Under the pieces are notes generated by a model, which saw only the letters and a program-made list of their open reading frames with translations, was not told where the DNA came from and made no database searches. The translations under genes and the position numbers were made by a program. A stretch of DNA of 64,000 nucleotides, taken from NCBI RefSeq assembly GCF_022835695.1, contig NZ_BQUV01000007.1, positions 1 through 64,000 on the forward strand, in the 5' to 3' direction. This stretch comes from Bradyrhizobium sp. Ce-3. GTDB lineage: Bacteria > Pseudomonadota > Alphaproteobacteria > Rhizobiales > Xanthobacteraceae. Positions 53,080-64,000 of the stretch are shown piece after piece. How positions within the stretch are numbered: position 1 is the first letter of the stretch; each line of letters starts with the position of its first letter.

Positions 53080-53583
53080 ATGGCACGTTATGAAGACCTG
53101 CCCTATCGAACCTGCGTCGGCATCATGCTGCTGAATACCGCGGGGCTGGTTTTCATCGGACGCCGCGCGGGTGGCATCGAGCATGTCGACGACGCGCATG
53201 TCTGGCAGATGCCGCAAGGCGGCGTCGATCCCGGCGAGGATACATTCCAGGCCGCCCGCCGCGAGCTCTATGAAGAGACCAGCATCAAGTCGGTGGAGAA
53301 GCTCGGCGAGGTCTCGGACTGGCTGATCTATGACATCCCGCGCACCGTCGCCGGCCGTGCCTGGAAGGGCCGCTATCGCGGCCAGCGGCAAAAGTGGTTC
53401 GCGCTGCGCTTCACCGGCAACGAGAACGAGATCAACGTCGCCCACCCCGGCGGCGGCCACAAGGCCGAGTTCGTCACCTGGCGCTGGGAGCCGATGAAGA
53501 ATCTGCCGGAGCTGATTGTGCCGTTCAAGCGTCCGGTCTATGAGCGCGTCGTGAAGGAATTCGCCGGTCTCGCGGCCACATAA
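53080..53583 (+). CDS. rppH: RppH-type RNA 5'-pyrophosphohydrolase (first copy)
   Basis: 167 aa. Nudix box is present as [23 protein letters not shown]; the usual Gly after EET is Ser. The RppH-like motif [10 protein letters not shown] is visible. The enzyme removes pyrophosphate from the 5' end of mRNA or cleaves dinucleoside polyphosphates and starts mRNA decay. A close paralogue follows 39 bp later. Which of the two is the main RppH is unclear. Confidence 0.93.
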   Translation: MARYEDLPYRTCVGIMLLNTAGLVFIGRRAGGIEHVDDAHVWQMPQGGVDPGEDTFQAARRELYEETSIKSVEKLGEVSDWLIYDIPRTVAGRAWKGRYRGQRQKWFALRFTGNENEINVAHPGGGHKAEFVTWRWEPMKNLPELIVPFKRPVYERVVKEFAGLAAT

Positions 53584-53622
53584 GCGGCCCGACGACCGGC
53601 CACGCACGACGCACGTATCAGG

Positions 53623-54123
53623 ATGTCATCAGATAAGCCCTATCGCCCCAATGTGGGCATCGCGCTGTTCAACGCCGACGGCCGCGTGCTGATCGGTCAC
53701 CGCATCAAGGACGACGGTCCGGAGATCGTGTTGCCCGGCCTCGAATGGCAGATGCCGCAGGGCGGCATCGACGAAGGCGAGGACCCGCGCCAGGCCGTGA
53801 TGCGCGAATTGTGGGAAGAGACCGGTGCGGTCAACGCCGACTATCTCGGCGAGACCGACTGGATGACCTACGAATTCCCGGCCTATGACGGACCGGCATC
53901 ACACCGGCTGGCCAAATTCCGTGGCCAGCGCCAGAAATGGTTTGCGCTGCGCTTTACCGGACGTGACGACGAGATCGATCCGTTGACGCCGCGCAACGGA
54001 CAGCCCGCCGAATTCGATCGATGGCGCTGGGAGCGCCTCGATCGCGTCGCCGAGCTCGTGGTGCCGTTCCGCCGCGAGGTCTATCGCGCGGTTGCGACCC
54101 GGTTCGCCGAATTCGCCGGCTGA
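53623..54123 (+). CDS. RppH-type RNA 5'-pyrophosphohydrolase (second copy)
   Basis: 166 aa, clearly homologous to the preceding gene (shared [21 protein letters not shown] or VYRAV C-terminus). Its Nudix box GGIDEGEDPRQAVMRELWEETGA is fully canonical, so this copy looks at least as competent. The last 43 nt overlap the convergent AraC-family gene. Tandem copies may have specialised; no evidence on substrates. Confidence 0.93.
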   Translation: MSSDKPYRPNVGIALFNADGRVLIGHRIKDDGPEIVLPGLEWQMPQGGIDEGEDPRQAVMRELWEETGAVNADYLGETDWMTYEFPAYDGPASHRLAKFRGQRQKWFALRFTGRDDEIDPLTPRNGQPAEFDRWRWERLDRVAELVVPFRREVYRAVATRFAEFAG

Positions 54124-55064
54124 ACGCGCCGCGCATCGCCCGGCGTCATGCCATAGGTCGTGCGGAACACGCGATAGAAGGTCGCGATGCTGTCGAAGCC
54201 GCAGGAGAATGCGATCTCGTCGATGCCGCGATCCTGCATCGAGGAGAGCAGCCGCTTCGCCTCCTTCAACCTTGCTGCCGTCAGCGTCCGCGCCAACGAC
54301 AGGCCGGTCGGCTCGAACAGAGCATGCAATTGCCGCAGCGAGATGCCGAGCTCGACGGCGACCGCGGCCGGCGTGAGCGAGGCGCGATGCAGATCGCGCA
54401 GCAGAATTTCGCGCGCGGCATGCAGATAGCCGGCATGCAGCGCCGCGCGGATCTCATCCTGGCGCGGCCGCAAGCGTCCCCGCGCAAGCAGCGCCAGGCG
54501 CACCATATGCGTGACCTCGCCGGCGAACTGCCCGGCCTGCGTCGGATCGCGCGTCAAGGAGCGGAACATGGCGCCGACCAGCCGGGTCAGGCTCGCATCA
54601 CGCGCCAGCGCGACCGGCGGCGCATCCTCGATTCGCGCGCCGAGCACGAGCTCGCTGGTGACCGGGATCTTGAGGCTGAAGAAATGAAAACCGTCGGTCC
54701 GCTCGGGCGTCGAGAAAAACGGCAGGTTGGAGTGGCCGAACACCAGATCTCCGTTGTGCACGTAATGAACGCGATCGCGACCGATGTTCAGGTGGCCGGG
54801 GCCGCGCACCTGCCAGGCGAGTTGCAGGCTGTTGCTCGGGACGCGCGCGATGTCGGATGACGTCCGGCTGACGCGGTAGGAGGATGCCGACATCTCCGCC
54901 AGCACGGCGTCACCGACCGGCGTCGCGGAAAAGCGCCCGCGAAATTCAGGTCGCTTGTCACGATCGAGCTCGATCGTGACCCCGAACAGGCTTTTGCCGC
55001 GGACGTCGCACCAATGCTCAAAGCGGTCCTGCGGGCGGAGAGCATCGGTCGAGAAAGTCAGCAC
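54081..55064 (-). CDS. AraC family transcriptional regulator
   Basis: 327 aa. The N-terminal ~200 residues resemble the AraC-binding-like domain of OruR/FeaR-type regulators (start MLTFSTDALRPQDRFEHWCDVRG). The C-terminal ~100 residues hold two helix-turn-helix motifs (ALHAGYLHAAREILLRDL region and RGIDEIAFSCGFDSIATFYRVFR). It overlaps the convergent rppH copy by 43 nt at the 3' end. Target genes unknown. Confidence 0.92.
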   Translation of the reverse strand: MLTFSTDALRPQDRFEHWCDVRGKSLFGVTIELDRDKRPEFRGRFSATPVGDAVLAEMSASSYRVSRTSSDIARVPSNSLQLAWQVRGPGHLNIGRDRVHYVHNGDLVFGHSNLPFFSTPERTDGFHFFSLKIPVTSELVLGARIEDAPPVALARDASLTRLVGAMFRSLTRDPTQAGQFAGEVTHMVRLALLARGRLRPRQDEIRAALHAGYLHAAREILLRDLHRASLTPAAVAVELGISLRQLHALFEPTGLSLARTLTAARLKEAKRLLSSMQDRGIDEIAFSCGFDSIATFYRVFRTTYGMTPGDARRVQPANSANRVATAR

Positions 55065-55265
55065 TGGTTATTGTCCATTACGTCGAGGTGAAATCGCGAT
55101 GCGGCTGGCCGGTTCGTCATCACGCCGCAGCTTGTCATGTGCGCATGATCCCTGCTGTAAGCTGCCTCACAATTTCCGGATCGTATCCTTGTTTGAACAT
55201 GCTCTGCACAAATGTCTTCGCGTTTGGCGCACGGAAAACTGCTTCGCGCACGTCCGGATCATGCG

Positions 55266-56930
55266 CTAGTTCGGGCTGACCGTGAACGGACCGATCGCGA
55301 TGACGTGGCAATCGCTGTCGCGCTTGCCGCAGTCGGCGAGCGCCGCGTTGACCGCGCCCTGCTCGTTCTCCGCTTTCAACCCCAATCCCGGCCGCCCCTG
55401 CGTCCCGACCGCGACCGCGTTCCAGCCTGCCGTCGCATCGGCAAGCTTGCGCACCACATCGCCCCGCTCGCCCGGCGCGATCACCGAACTGTCCGCGGCC
55501 TTGAAGAAGCCGGCGACGCGCAACGTGGCCGGGATCGGCACCACGAAGACGTCGTCGACCGCGACGATCGTGCAGGGCACGCCCGCGACCGCGCCGCAGG
55601 CCTGCAGGTTGCGCCGCGCCGATTCCTCGAGCGAATCGATCCCCGCGTTGAAGAAGTAGTGACCGCCCGGACCGAGCGCGATGGTGCGCGTCTTGCGCCC
55701 CGGCACGAACAGGCTTTCAAGCCGTGCCCTGGCCGCCTCGCGCAGCAGCGGGACGTCCCTGGTGGCGTACGGCTTCTCGACCAGCACGTCGCGCTTGACC
55801 CACGGCAAGGGCGGCACCGGAGGCAGGCCATGGGCATACACGACGGCGTTGCCGACGGCGTAAAGTTCGCACTTGCGCGGCGAGCCGGCATTGTCGGCGC
55901 GCTTCTGGCACAGATCGAGTGCGGCGGTCTTCGCCGCGTCCTCACTCGGCTGCGCCACGCTCCATCCGACGAAGCCGTTGATGTTGAGGGCCACCGCCTT
56001 GGAATCGCCCGCGGGCAGATATTCGGTCGCGAGCACGCTGCGGGTGCGGTCGCTGACGAACGGAACGATATCGGCGGCAAGCCTGTCGCCTGGAGCGATC
56101 GACGGCGGCGACGGAGCTGCCGGCGTGGCCAGCTGCGGCGGCGGCACGGGCTTGGCTGCCGGCGCAGTCACCGCTGATGGCGACGGTGCGACCAATGGCG
56201 CCGGTGAAGCCGATACCAGCGGCGTGGATGCCGGAGCGGAGCTTGCCACGGCAGTGGGCTTCGTCGCCGAGGTTTCCAGCTTGGTGTAATAGAGGAAGCC
56301 GCCGACGCCGATCGCGGCCAGCAGCACCAAAGTGATGGCCGCGGGCCACATCCAGGCCGGCGCAGCCGCGACCTTTACCGGCTTCTTGAGCTGCGGCGTC
56401 GCGTAGCTGCCGTCCTCGCGCCGCATCGCCACCATGTAGGCGTGCACCGGGGTCGGGATGTTCTTCACTTCCTGCGCGCCGATGTCGGCGAACTGCACCG
56501 ACAGCTTGTTGGCGACCTGTTCATGCACCGCGCGCGACACGCAGATGCCGCCGACCTCGGCGAGGCCTTCGAGCCTTGCTGCGATATTGACGCCGTCGCC
56601 GAGCAGATCGCCGTCGCGCTCGACCACGTCGCCGATGGTGATGCCGATGCGGAACGCCATCTGCCGGCTCGGCGGATAGGCCATGTTGCGGGTACGCAGG
56701 CTTTCCTGGATGTCGATCGCGCAACGCACCGCTTCGACGGCGCTGGGAAATTCCGCAAGCACCGCGTCACCCGCGGTGTTGAAGATGCGGCCCCCGCACT
56801 TTGCAATGAAATCGTCGGTGACCTGCCGGTAGGAAGCGAGCCGCCGCAGCGTCTCCTCCTCGTCCTCGGCAACCAATCGACTATAGCCTGCAATATCGGC
56901 CGCAAAGATCGCTGCGATCTTGCGCTTCAT
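55266..56930 (-). CDS. Membrane adenylate/guanylate cyclase with duplicated C-terminal module
   Basis: 554 aa. Residues 1-165 are a class III cyclase homology domain: metal Asp in IFAADIAGYSRL, second metal Asp in NTAGDAVLAEF, and GDGVNIAARLEG. One transmembrane helix (about 192-215) follows, then a Pro/Ala/Thr linker (220-290). The C-terminal ~260 residues contain two related cysteine-bearing repeats (around GWSVAQPSEDAAKTAALDLC and WNAVAVGTQGRPGLGLKAEN) that resemble DUF4189-type modules and would be periplasmic if the N-terminus is cytosolic. The ATG at 56930 begins the cyclase domain; an upstream extension is unlikely. It probably makes cAMP in response to an envelope signal. Confidence 0.85.
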   Translation of the reverse strand: MKRKIAAIFAADIAGYSRLVAEDEEETLRRLASYRQVTDDFIAKCGGRIFNTAGDAVLAEFPSAVEAVRCAIDIQESLRTRNMAYPPSRQMAFRIGITIGDVVERDGDLLGDGVNIAARLEGLAEVGGICVSRAVHEQVANKLSVQFADIGAQEVKNIPTPVHAYMVAMRREDGSYATPQLKKPVKVAAAPAWMWPAAITLVLLAAIGVGGFLYYTKLETSATKPTAVASSAPASTPLVSASPAPLVAPSPSAVTAPAAKPVPPPQLATPAAPSPPSIAPGDRLAADIVPFVSDRTRSVLATEYLPAGDSKAVALNINGFVGWSVAQPSEDAAKTAALDLCQKRADNAGSPRKCELYAVGNAVVYAHGLPPVPPLPWVKRDVLVEKPYATRDVPLLREAARARLESLFVPGRKTRTIALGPGGHYFFNAGIDSLEESARRNLQACGAVAGVPCTIVAVDDVFVVPIPATLRVAGFFKAADSSVIAPGERGDVVRKLADATAGWNAVAVGTQGRPGLGLKAENEQGAVNAALADCGKRDSDCHVIAIGPFTVSPN

Positions 56931-57130
56931 GAGCACCAGCCCCGGAACCCAAATATGCCGGGGAGAATGCCGCCAGACGGTTCCGGGCGCAACAAGCATT
57001 CAACGCCCGCCGCGGTCCGGCGAGCGTTGAATTGTTCAAGTCCTGGTAGCTGAAGCAGAGAGTGTGAGCGATTTCACAAAGCCGCGCCCGACTTGAGCGC
57101 CGTGGCGCGATCGCTGGTCGCAACCGCGCC

Positions 57131-57538
57131 TTAGTGCATGGCGGTCGCGTTGAGCTCGTGCTGGATGCCCTTGAAGTGGTCGAGCCGCTCGATCGCGTGG
57201 TCGAGCTCGGAGCCCTCCTTCTCGGCGAGCTTCTCCTGCATCTCGTTGATCGTCTCGGCGAACTTCGCACGATCGAGATCCGCAATCGCAGTCGCGACGT
57301 CGGCGAGCACGGTGAGGCCCTTGTCCGACACTTCGGCGAGACCGCCGAGCACGATCACCTTCTCGCGCTTGCCGGCGGCCGTGATGGTCAGGATGCCCGG
57401 ACGAACCGTGGCGACGACCGGCGCGTGGCCGGCGAGCACACCGAAGTCACCCTCCACGCCGGGGACGTCGACCTGATCGACCTCGCCGGAGAAGGCGAGC
57501 TTTTCGGGAGAGACGAGATCGAAGTGGAAGGTGGCCAT
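57131..57538 (-). CDS. atpC: ATP synthase F1 epsilon subunit
   Basis: 135 aa. The N-terminal beta-sandwich ([40 protein letters not shown] in part) and a C-terminal helical hairpin are recognisable. It inhibits and couples the F1 motor. It is last in atpHAGDC; an inverted-repeat segment separates it from atpD. Confidence 0.97.
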   Translation of the reverse strand: MATFHFDLVSPEKLAFSGEVDQVDVPGVEGDFGVLAGHAPVVATVRPGILTITAAGKREKVIVLGGLAEVSDKGLTVLADVATAIADLDRAKFAETINEMQEKLAEKEGSELDHAIERLDHFKGIQHELNATAMH

Positions 57539-57559
57539 GGAAAACCTGCGACGACTAGT

Positions 57560-57633
57560 GAGTAGCGAATAGCTGATGGCGATGGAGGGAGGAGTGCGCG
57601 AATATCTATTCGCTACTCCCTATCGCCATTCGC
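57560..57633. repeat. Interlocked inverted repeats between atpD and atpC
   Basis: GAGTAGCGAATAG (57560-57572) and CTATTCGCTACTC (57606-57618) are a perfect 13-bp inverted repeat. ATGGCGAT (about 57576-57583) and ATCGCCAT (about 57622-57629) form a second pair. The order is A, B, A', B', so both stems can only form together as a pseudoknot. The unit looks like a degenerate tandem of TAGCGAATAG. Confidence 0.65.
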
Positions 57634-57637
57634 TTGC

Positions 57638-59984
<2,347 letters not shown>

Positions 59985-60075
59985 TCTTCGTTCACCCCGG
60001 CGATCCGACCACAATGGTCAGATCGCAAGCCTCAGTTCGTCACGCCCGGCGGCGAGCCGGGCGGCGCCCCATTCG

Positions 60076-62165
<2,090 letters not shown>

Positions 62166-62544
62166 GAGCTCGCTCTTTTTTGCTGTCAAATTCGCAAGGG
62201 AAAAACCGTCGCCACCAAAGCAGCGCCTAGCGATCCAAGCCCTTGGAATTCAAGCGGGACTTCGATTTTCGACCGGCACAGGACGTGCCGGGACCGTTAA
62301 AATCGCGGCTTTGCTAACATAGCAATCGCGCAGGTGCAACATGACGGCATCGTGAGAGCCGCCTTGTCGCATGCGGTTTTTTGCGACCGCAGCCGACGGT
62401 CGAATCGGGAAAATTCGGAGTGCGGAAATCCGGCGCGCCGGCGCCGATTCACACCGCCTCGGATTTGTTCCAATCGAAATTTGCATGGGCCTATGGCCGA
62501 GCGCGCAGGGAACCCGGAACGCGCCGCGGTTTCATTTGGCGATT

Positions 62545-62590
62545 ACTTACTGAAAACTTACTGCAGGCCATTTAATCAGTATTCGTAAGT
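62545..62590. repeat. ACTTACTG direct repeats with one inverted partner
   Basis: ACTTACTG at 62545-62552 and 62556-62563 (11-bp period, one helical turn) and an inverted spaced copy CAGT-attc-GTAAGT at 62577-62590. Next to the CtrA-type box; may be bound by another regulator. Confidence 0.5.
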
Positions 62591-62600
62591 ATATTGATCG

Positions 62601-62616
62601 TTAAAAATCAGTTAAC
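62601..62616. promoter_or_regulatory. CtrA-type binding site
   Basis: TTAA, a 7-nt spacer, then TTAAC: a perfect match to the CtrA consensus TTAA-N7-TTAAC. It lies 181 nt upstream of the RlpA-like gene and about 436 nt upstream of the divergent atpH. CtrA controls cell-cycle and envelope genes in alphaproteobacteria. Confidence 0.6.
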
Positions 62617-62796
62617 GCACAAGATTACGGAACCTCGATTGATTACCCCAAGGCGGTAACAAGATATTTCAACGCGAGACAATCGGGATTTACTGCCCAA
62701 TTCGTGCCTCATTGGGAAACCAAACGGCCTTGGTCAACGAAGGGACGGGGGTTCCACTTGCCGCGTTAGCGGCAATACTGTCTGAGGGTCTTATCA

Positions 62797-63285
62797 ATGC
62801 TGAATATCAAGAAGGCGGCGGGCAATGTAACCCGCTCGCGTACGGCGCTTGCGTTTGTCGCCGCAACTATCCTGGTCGGGGGCAGCGTGACCGAGGCGTC
62901 CGCGAAGTCCAGGCACCACCATCAGCGCCACCACCATCATCACCACGCCCGCGCCGAAGGCTCGTCCTGGCGCGACGCCAATGCATCGATCCAGCCGTCC
63001 GGCGGCCACTCGTTCTCCGGGATGGCCTCGTTCTACGGCAACGAATCGGGCAGCCGCACCGCTTCCGGCCAGCGCTTCAACCAGAACGCCATGACCGCAG
63101 CCCACCGCTCGCTGCCGTTCGGCACCAAGCTCCGCGTCACCCATGGCGGCCGCAGCGTCGTCGTCACCATCAACGATCGTGGTCCGTTCATCCGCGGCCG
63201 CGTGCTCGACCTCTCCACGGGCGCTGCCCGCGCCATCGGCCTGACCGGTGCCGGCGTCGGCCGCGTCACCGCCGAGGTCATCTAA
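62797..63285 (+). CDS. RlpA-like double-psi beta-barrel protein
   Basis: 162 aa. A signal peptide (about residues 1-36, ending ASA-K) is followed by an unusual His-rich segment (HHHQRHHHHHH, residues 40-50) and then the RlpA/DPBB domain (about 72-162) with the motifs GMASFYGNESGSRTASG, NAMTAAHRSLPFGTKL and INDRGPF; His103 and Asp127 correspond to the catalytic pair known in RlpA. RlpA-type proteins are lytic transglycosylases that cut stripped glycan at septa. The lipobox Cys and SPOR domain of RlpA are absent. A perfect intrinsic terminator follows. Confidence 0.9.
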   Translation: MLNIKKAAGNVTRSRTALAFVAATILVGGSVTEASAKSRHHHQRHHHHHHARAEGSSWRDANASIQPSGGHSFSGMASFYGNESGSRTASGQRFNQNAMTAAHRSLPFGTKLRVTHGGRSVVVTINDRGPFIRGRVLDLSTGAARAIGLTGAGVGRVTAEVI

Positions 63286-63345
63286 ACGCGTTCAGTAAGC
63301 GTTGCGTTGCGTACCGGCCGCGAGGCCCGCTTCGCGCCAAGAATG

Positions 63346-63377
63346 GCCTGCCGTCGCAAATGACGGCAGGCTTTTTT
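63346..63377 (+). terminator. Intrinsic terminator after the RlpA-like gene
   Basis: GCCTGCCGTC (63346-63355) pairs perfectly with GACGGCAGGC (63362-63371) across a 6-nt loop and is followed by TTTTTT. Lies 60 nt after the stop. Confidence 0.9.
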
Positions 63378-63388
63378 CTTTTGCCTTT

Positions 63389-63517
63389 CGTCATTCCCCG
63401 ATGCGCAATTGCGCATCTGAGGGCGGCGCCATCCAAGTCGGCGGTTGCCGACTTGGACACTTGAAATCTGGTGAACTCGGGTAGACCCGAGTTCGGGTGG
63501 CGCGTCCCGAAATGACG
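63389..63517. repeat. Multi-palindrome repeat element
   Basis: Bounded by CGTCATT (63389-63395) and AATGACG (63511-63517). Inside are an 18-bp palindrome with core GCGCAATTGCGC (63400-63417), a 10-bp hairpin CCAAGTCGGC/GCCGACTTGG (63433-63456) and a 10-bp hairpin GAACTCGGGT/ACCCGAGTTC (63473-63494). It lies between the RlpA-like terminator and the priA 3' end and looks like a dispersed element. Confidence 0.75.
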
Positions 63518-63527
63518 AGAGTGGAAA

Positions 63528-64000
63528 TTACAGGAAGCTCTGCGGATCGACGTCGATCTCGAGCTTCAGATTGCCCGTGGTCTTCGGCGCCGCCGCCAGC
63601 CAGTCGCGCAGATATTGCGACAGATCGACATTGCGCAGCGACTTCACCAGCAGGCGGAAGCGGTAGCGGCCCTTGATGACCGCAAGCGGCGCCTCGGCGG
63701 GGCCGAGCACCTGGATCCGTTCGTCGAGCGGCGCCAGCGCCGCGAGCTTGCGGGCAAATCCTTCCGCCGTCGGACGGTCGCCGGCGGAGATGATCAGGCT
63801 CGCCAGCCGGCCGAACGGCGGATAGCCGGTGCGCTCTCGGATGTCGATCTCGCTGGCGTAGAATGCCTCGCGGTCATTGGCGATCAGGGCCTTGATGACC
63901 GGATGTTCCGGCTGATGGGTCTGCAGGTAGCCGACGCCACGGCCCTGCTCGCGGCCGGCGCGGCCGACCACCTGGTTCAGCAACTGGAACGTCCGCTCGG
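63528..64000 (-). CDS. priA: Primosomal protein N' PriA, C-terminal part
   Basis: The last 157 codons are visible; the start lies beyond 64000. ERTFQLLNQVVGRAGRE is helicase motif VI, followed by the C-terminal domain (DREAFYASEIDIRERTGYPPFGRL). PriA is the 3'-to-5' helicase that restarts stalled replication forks. It is upstream of and co-oriented with the atp operon, separated by the RlpA-like gene. Confidence 0.95.
   Translation of the reverse strand, partial: ERTFQLLNQVVGRAGREQGRGVGYLQTHQPEHPVIKALIANDREAFYASEIDIRERTGYPPFGRLASLIISAGDRPTAEGFARKLAALAPLDERIQVLGPAEAPLAVIKGRYRFRLLVKSLRNVDLSQYLRDWLAAAPKTTGNLKLEIDVDPQSFL

Larger units (their letters stand above)
62166..62796. promoter_or_regulatory. 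Divergent promoter region of the atp operon and the RlpA-like gene
   Basis: This 631-bp gap must carry the atpH promoter and the rlpA-like promoter. An AT-rich segment at 62540-62650 contains a CtrA-type box (62601-62616) and a set of ACTTACTG repeats (62545, 62556, and an inverted copy at 62577-62590). No small gene is supported. Confidence 0.55.

Overview
The window is GC-rich alphaproteobacterial chromosome, most likely Bradyrhizobium or a close relative in the Nitrobacteraceae. I infer this from protein style (Bradyrhizobium-like flagellin, PQQ glucose dehydrogenase, Sinorhizobium-type phospholipid methyltransferase), from the gene orders rplU-rpmA-...-obg-proB-proA-nadD-rsfS-rlmH-envC-ctpA and priA/atpHAGDC, from the many dispersed palindromic intergenic repeats, and from a CtrA-type box. 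No phage, insertion sequence, CRISPR array or rRNA gene was seen. One tRNA gene, tRNA-Ser(CGA), is present.

Layout. 1-4000 holds motility genes on the minus strand: most of a large cheA running off the left edge, and a flagellin with its own terminator. 4500-8450 is regulatory: two tandem Crp/Fnr paralogues, a LuxR-type protein with a histidine-kinase-like relic, and small conserved or exported proteins. 8500-15800 is metabolic: a GH3 (NagZ-like) hydrolase, acetoacetyl-CoA synthetase, and a LysR-controlled cluster of a D-serine dehydratase/D-threonine aldolase-like enzyme, a HAD hydrolase and a threonine-synthase-like PLP enzyme. 15765-19171 is a tightly overlapped minus-strand operon resembling the PlcP/Agt membrane-lipid remodelling pair, preceded by a PmtA-like methyltransferase and a DedA protein; a two-component system diverges from it. 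21500-34900 is accessory: MFS/aldo-keto reductase with a divergent LysR, PQQ dehydrogenase, a YegD-like Hsp70, an ABC-F ATPase with a possible leader peptide, and an ECF41 sigma factor/flavodoxin pair with a recognisable ECF41 promoter.

34989-39700 holds the tRNA, an epoxide-hydrolase-like enzyme, a cluster of palindromic repeats, a ROK-type kinase whose motifs are in circularly permuted order, an SDR and a GlxA-type AraC regulator. 39750-54120 is the conserved housekeeping block: ribosomal proteins L21 and L27 with a structured leader, Obg, proline biosynthesis (ProB, ProA), NadD, RsfS, RlmH, an EnvC-like protein, the CtpA protease, a divergent polysaccharide deacetylase and two tandem RppH-type Nudix hydrolases. 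54081-57000 holds an AraC regulator and a membrane cyclase with an unusual C-terminal half. 57131-62165 is the F1 ATP synthase operon atpHAGDC on the minus strand. The window ends with an RlpA-like protein, a multi-palindrome repeat and the 3' end of priA.

The most unusual items are the permuted ROK protein, the PlcP/Agt operon with a membrane-anchored phosphoesterase, the ECF41 module with its promoter, the cyclase with a duplicated C-terminal module, and interlocked inverted repeats between atpD and atpC. Nothing in the window is clearly a completely new multi-gene system; these are the best leads.
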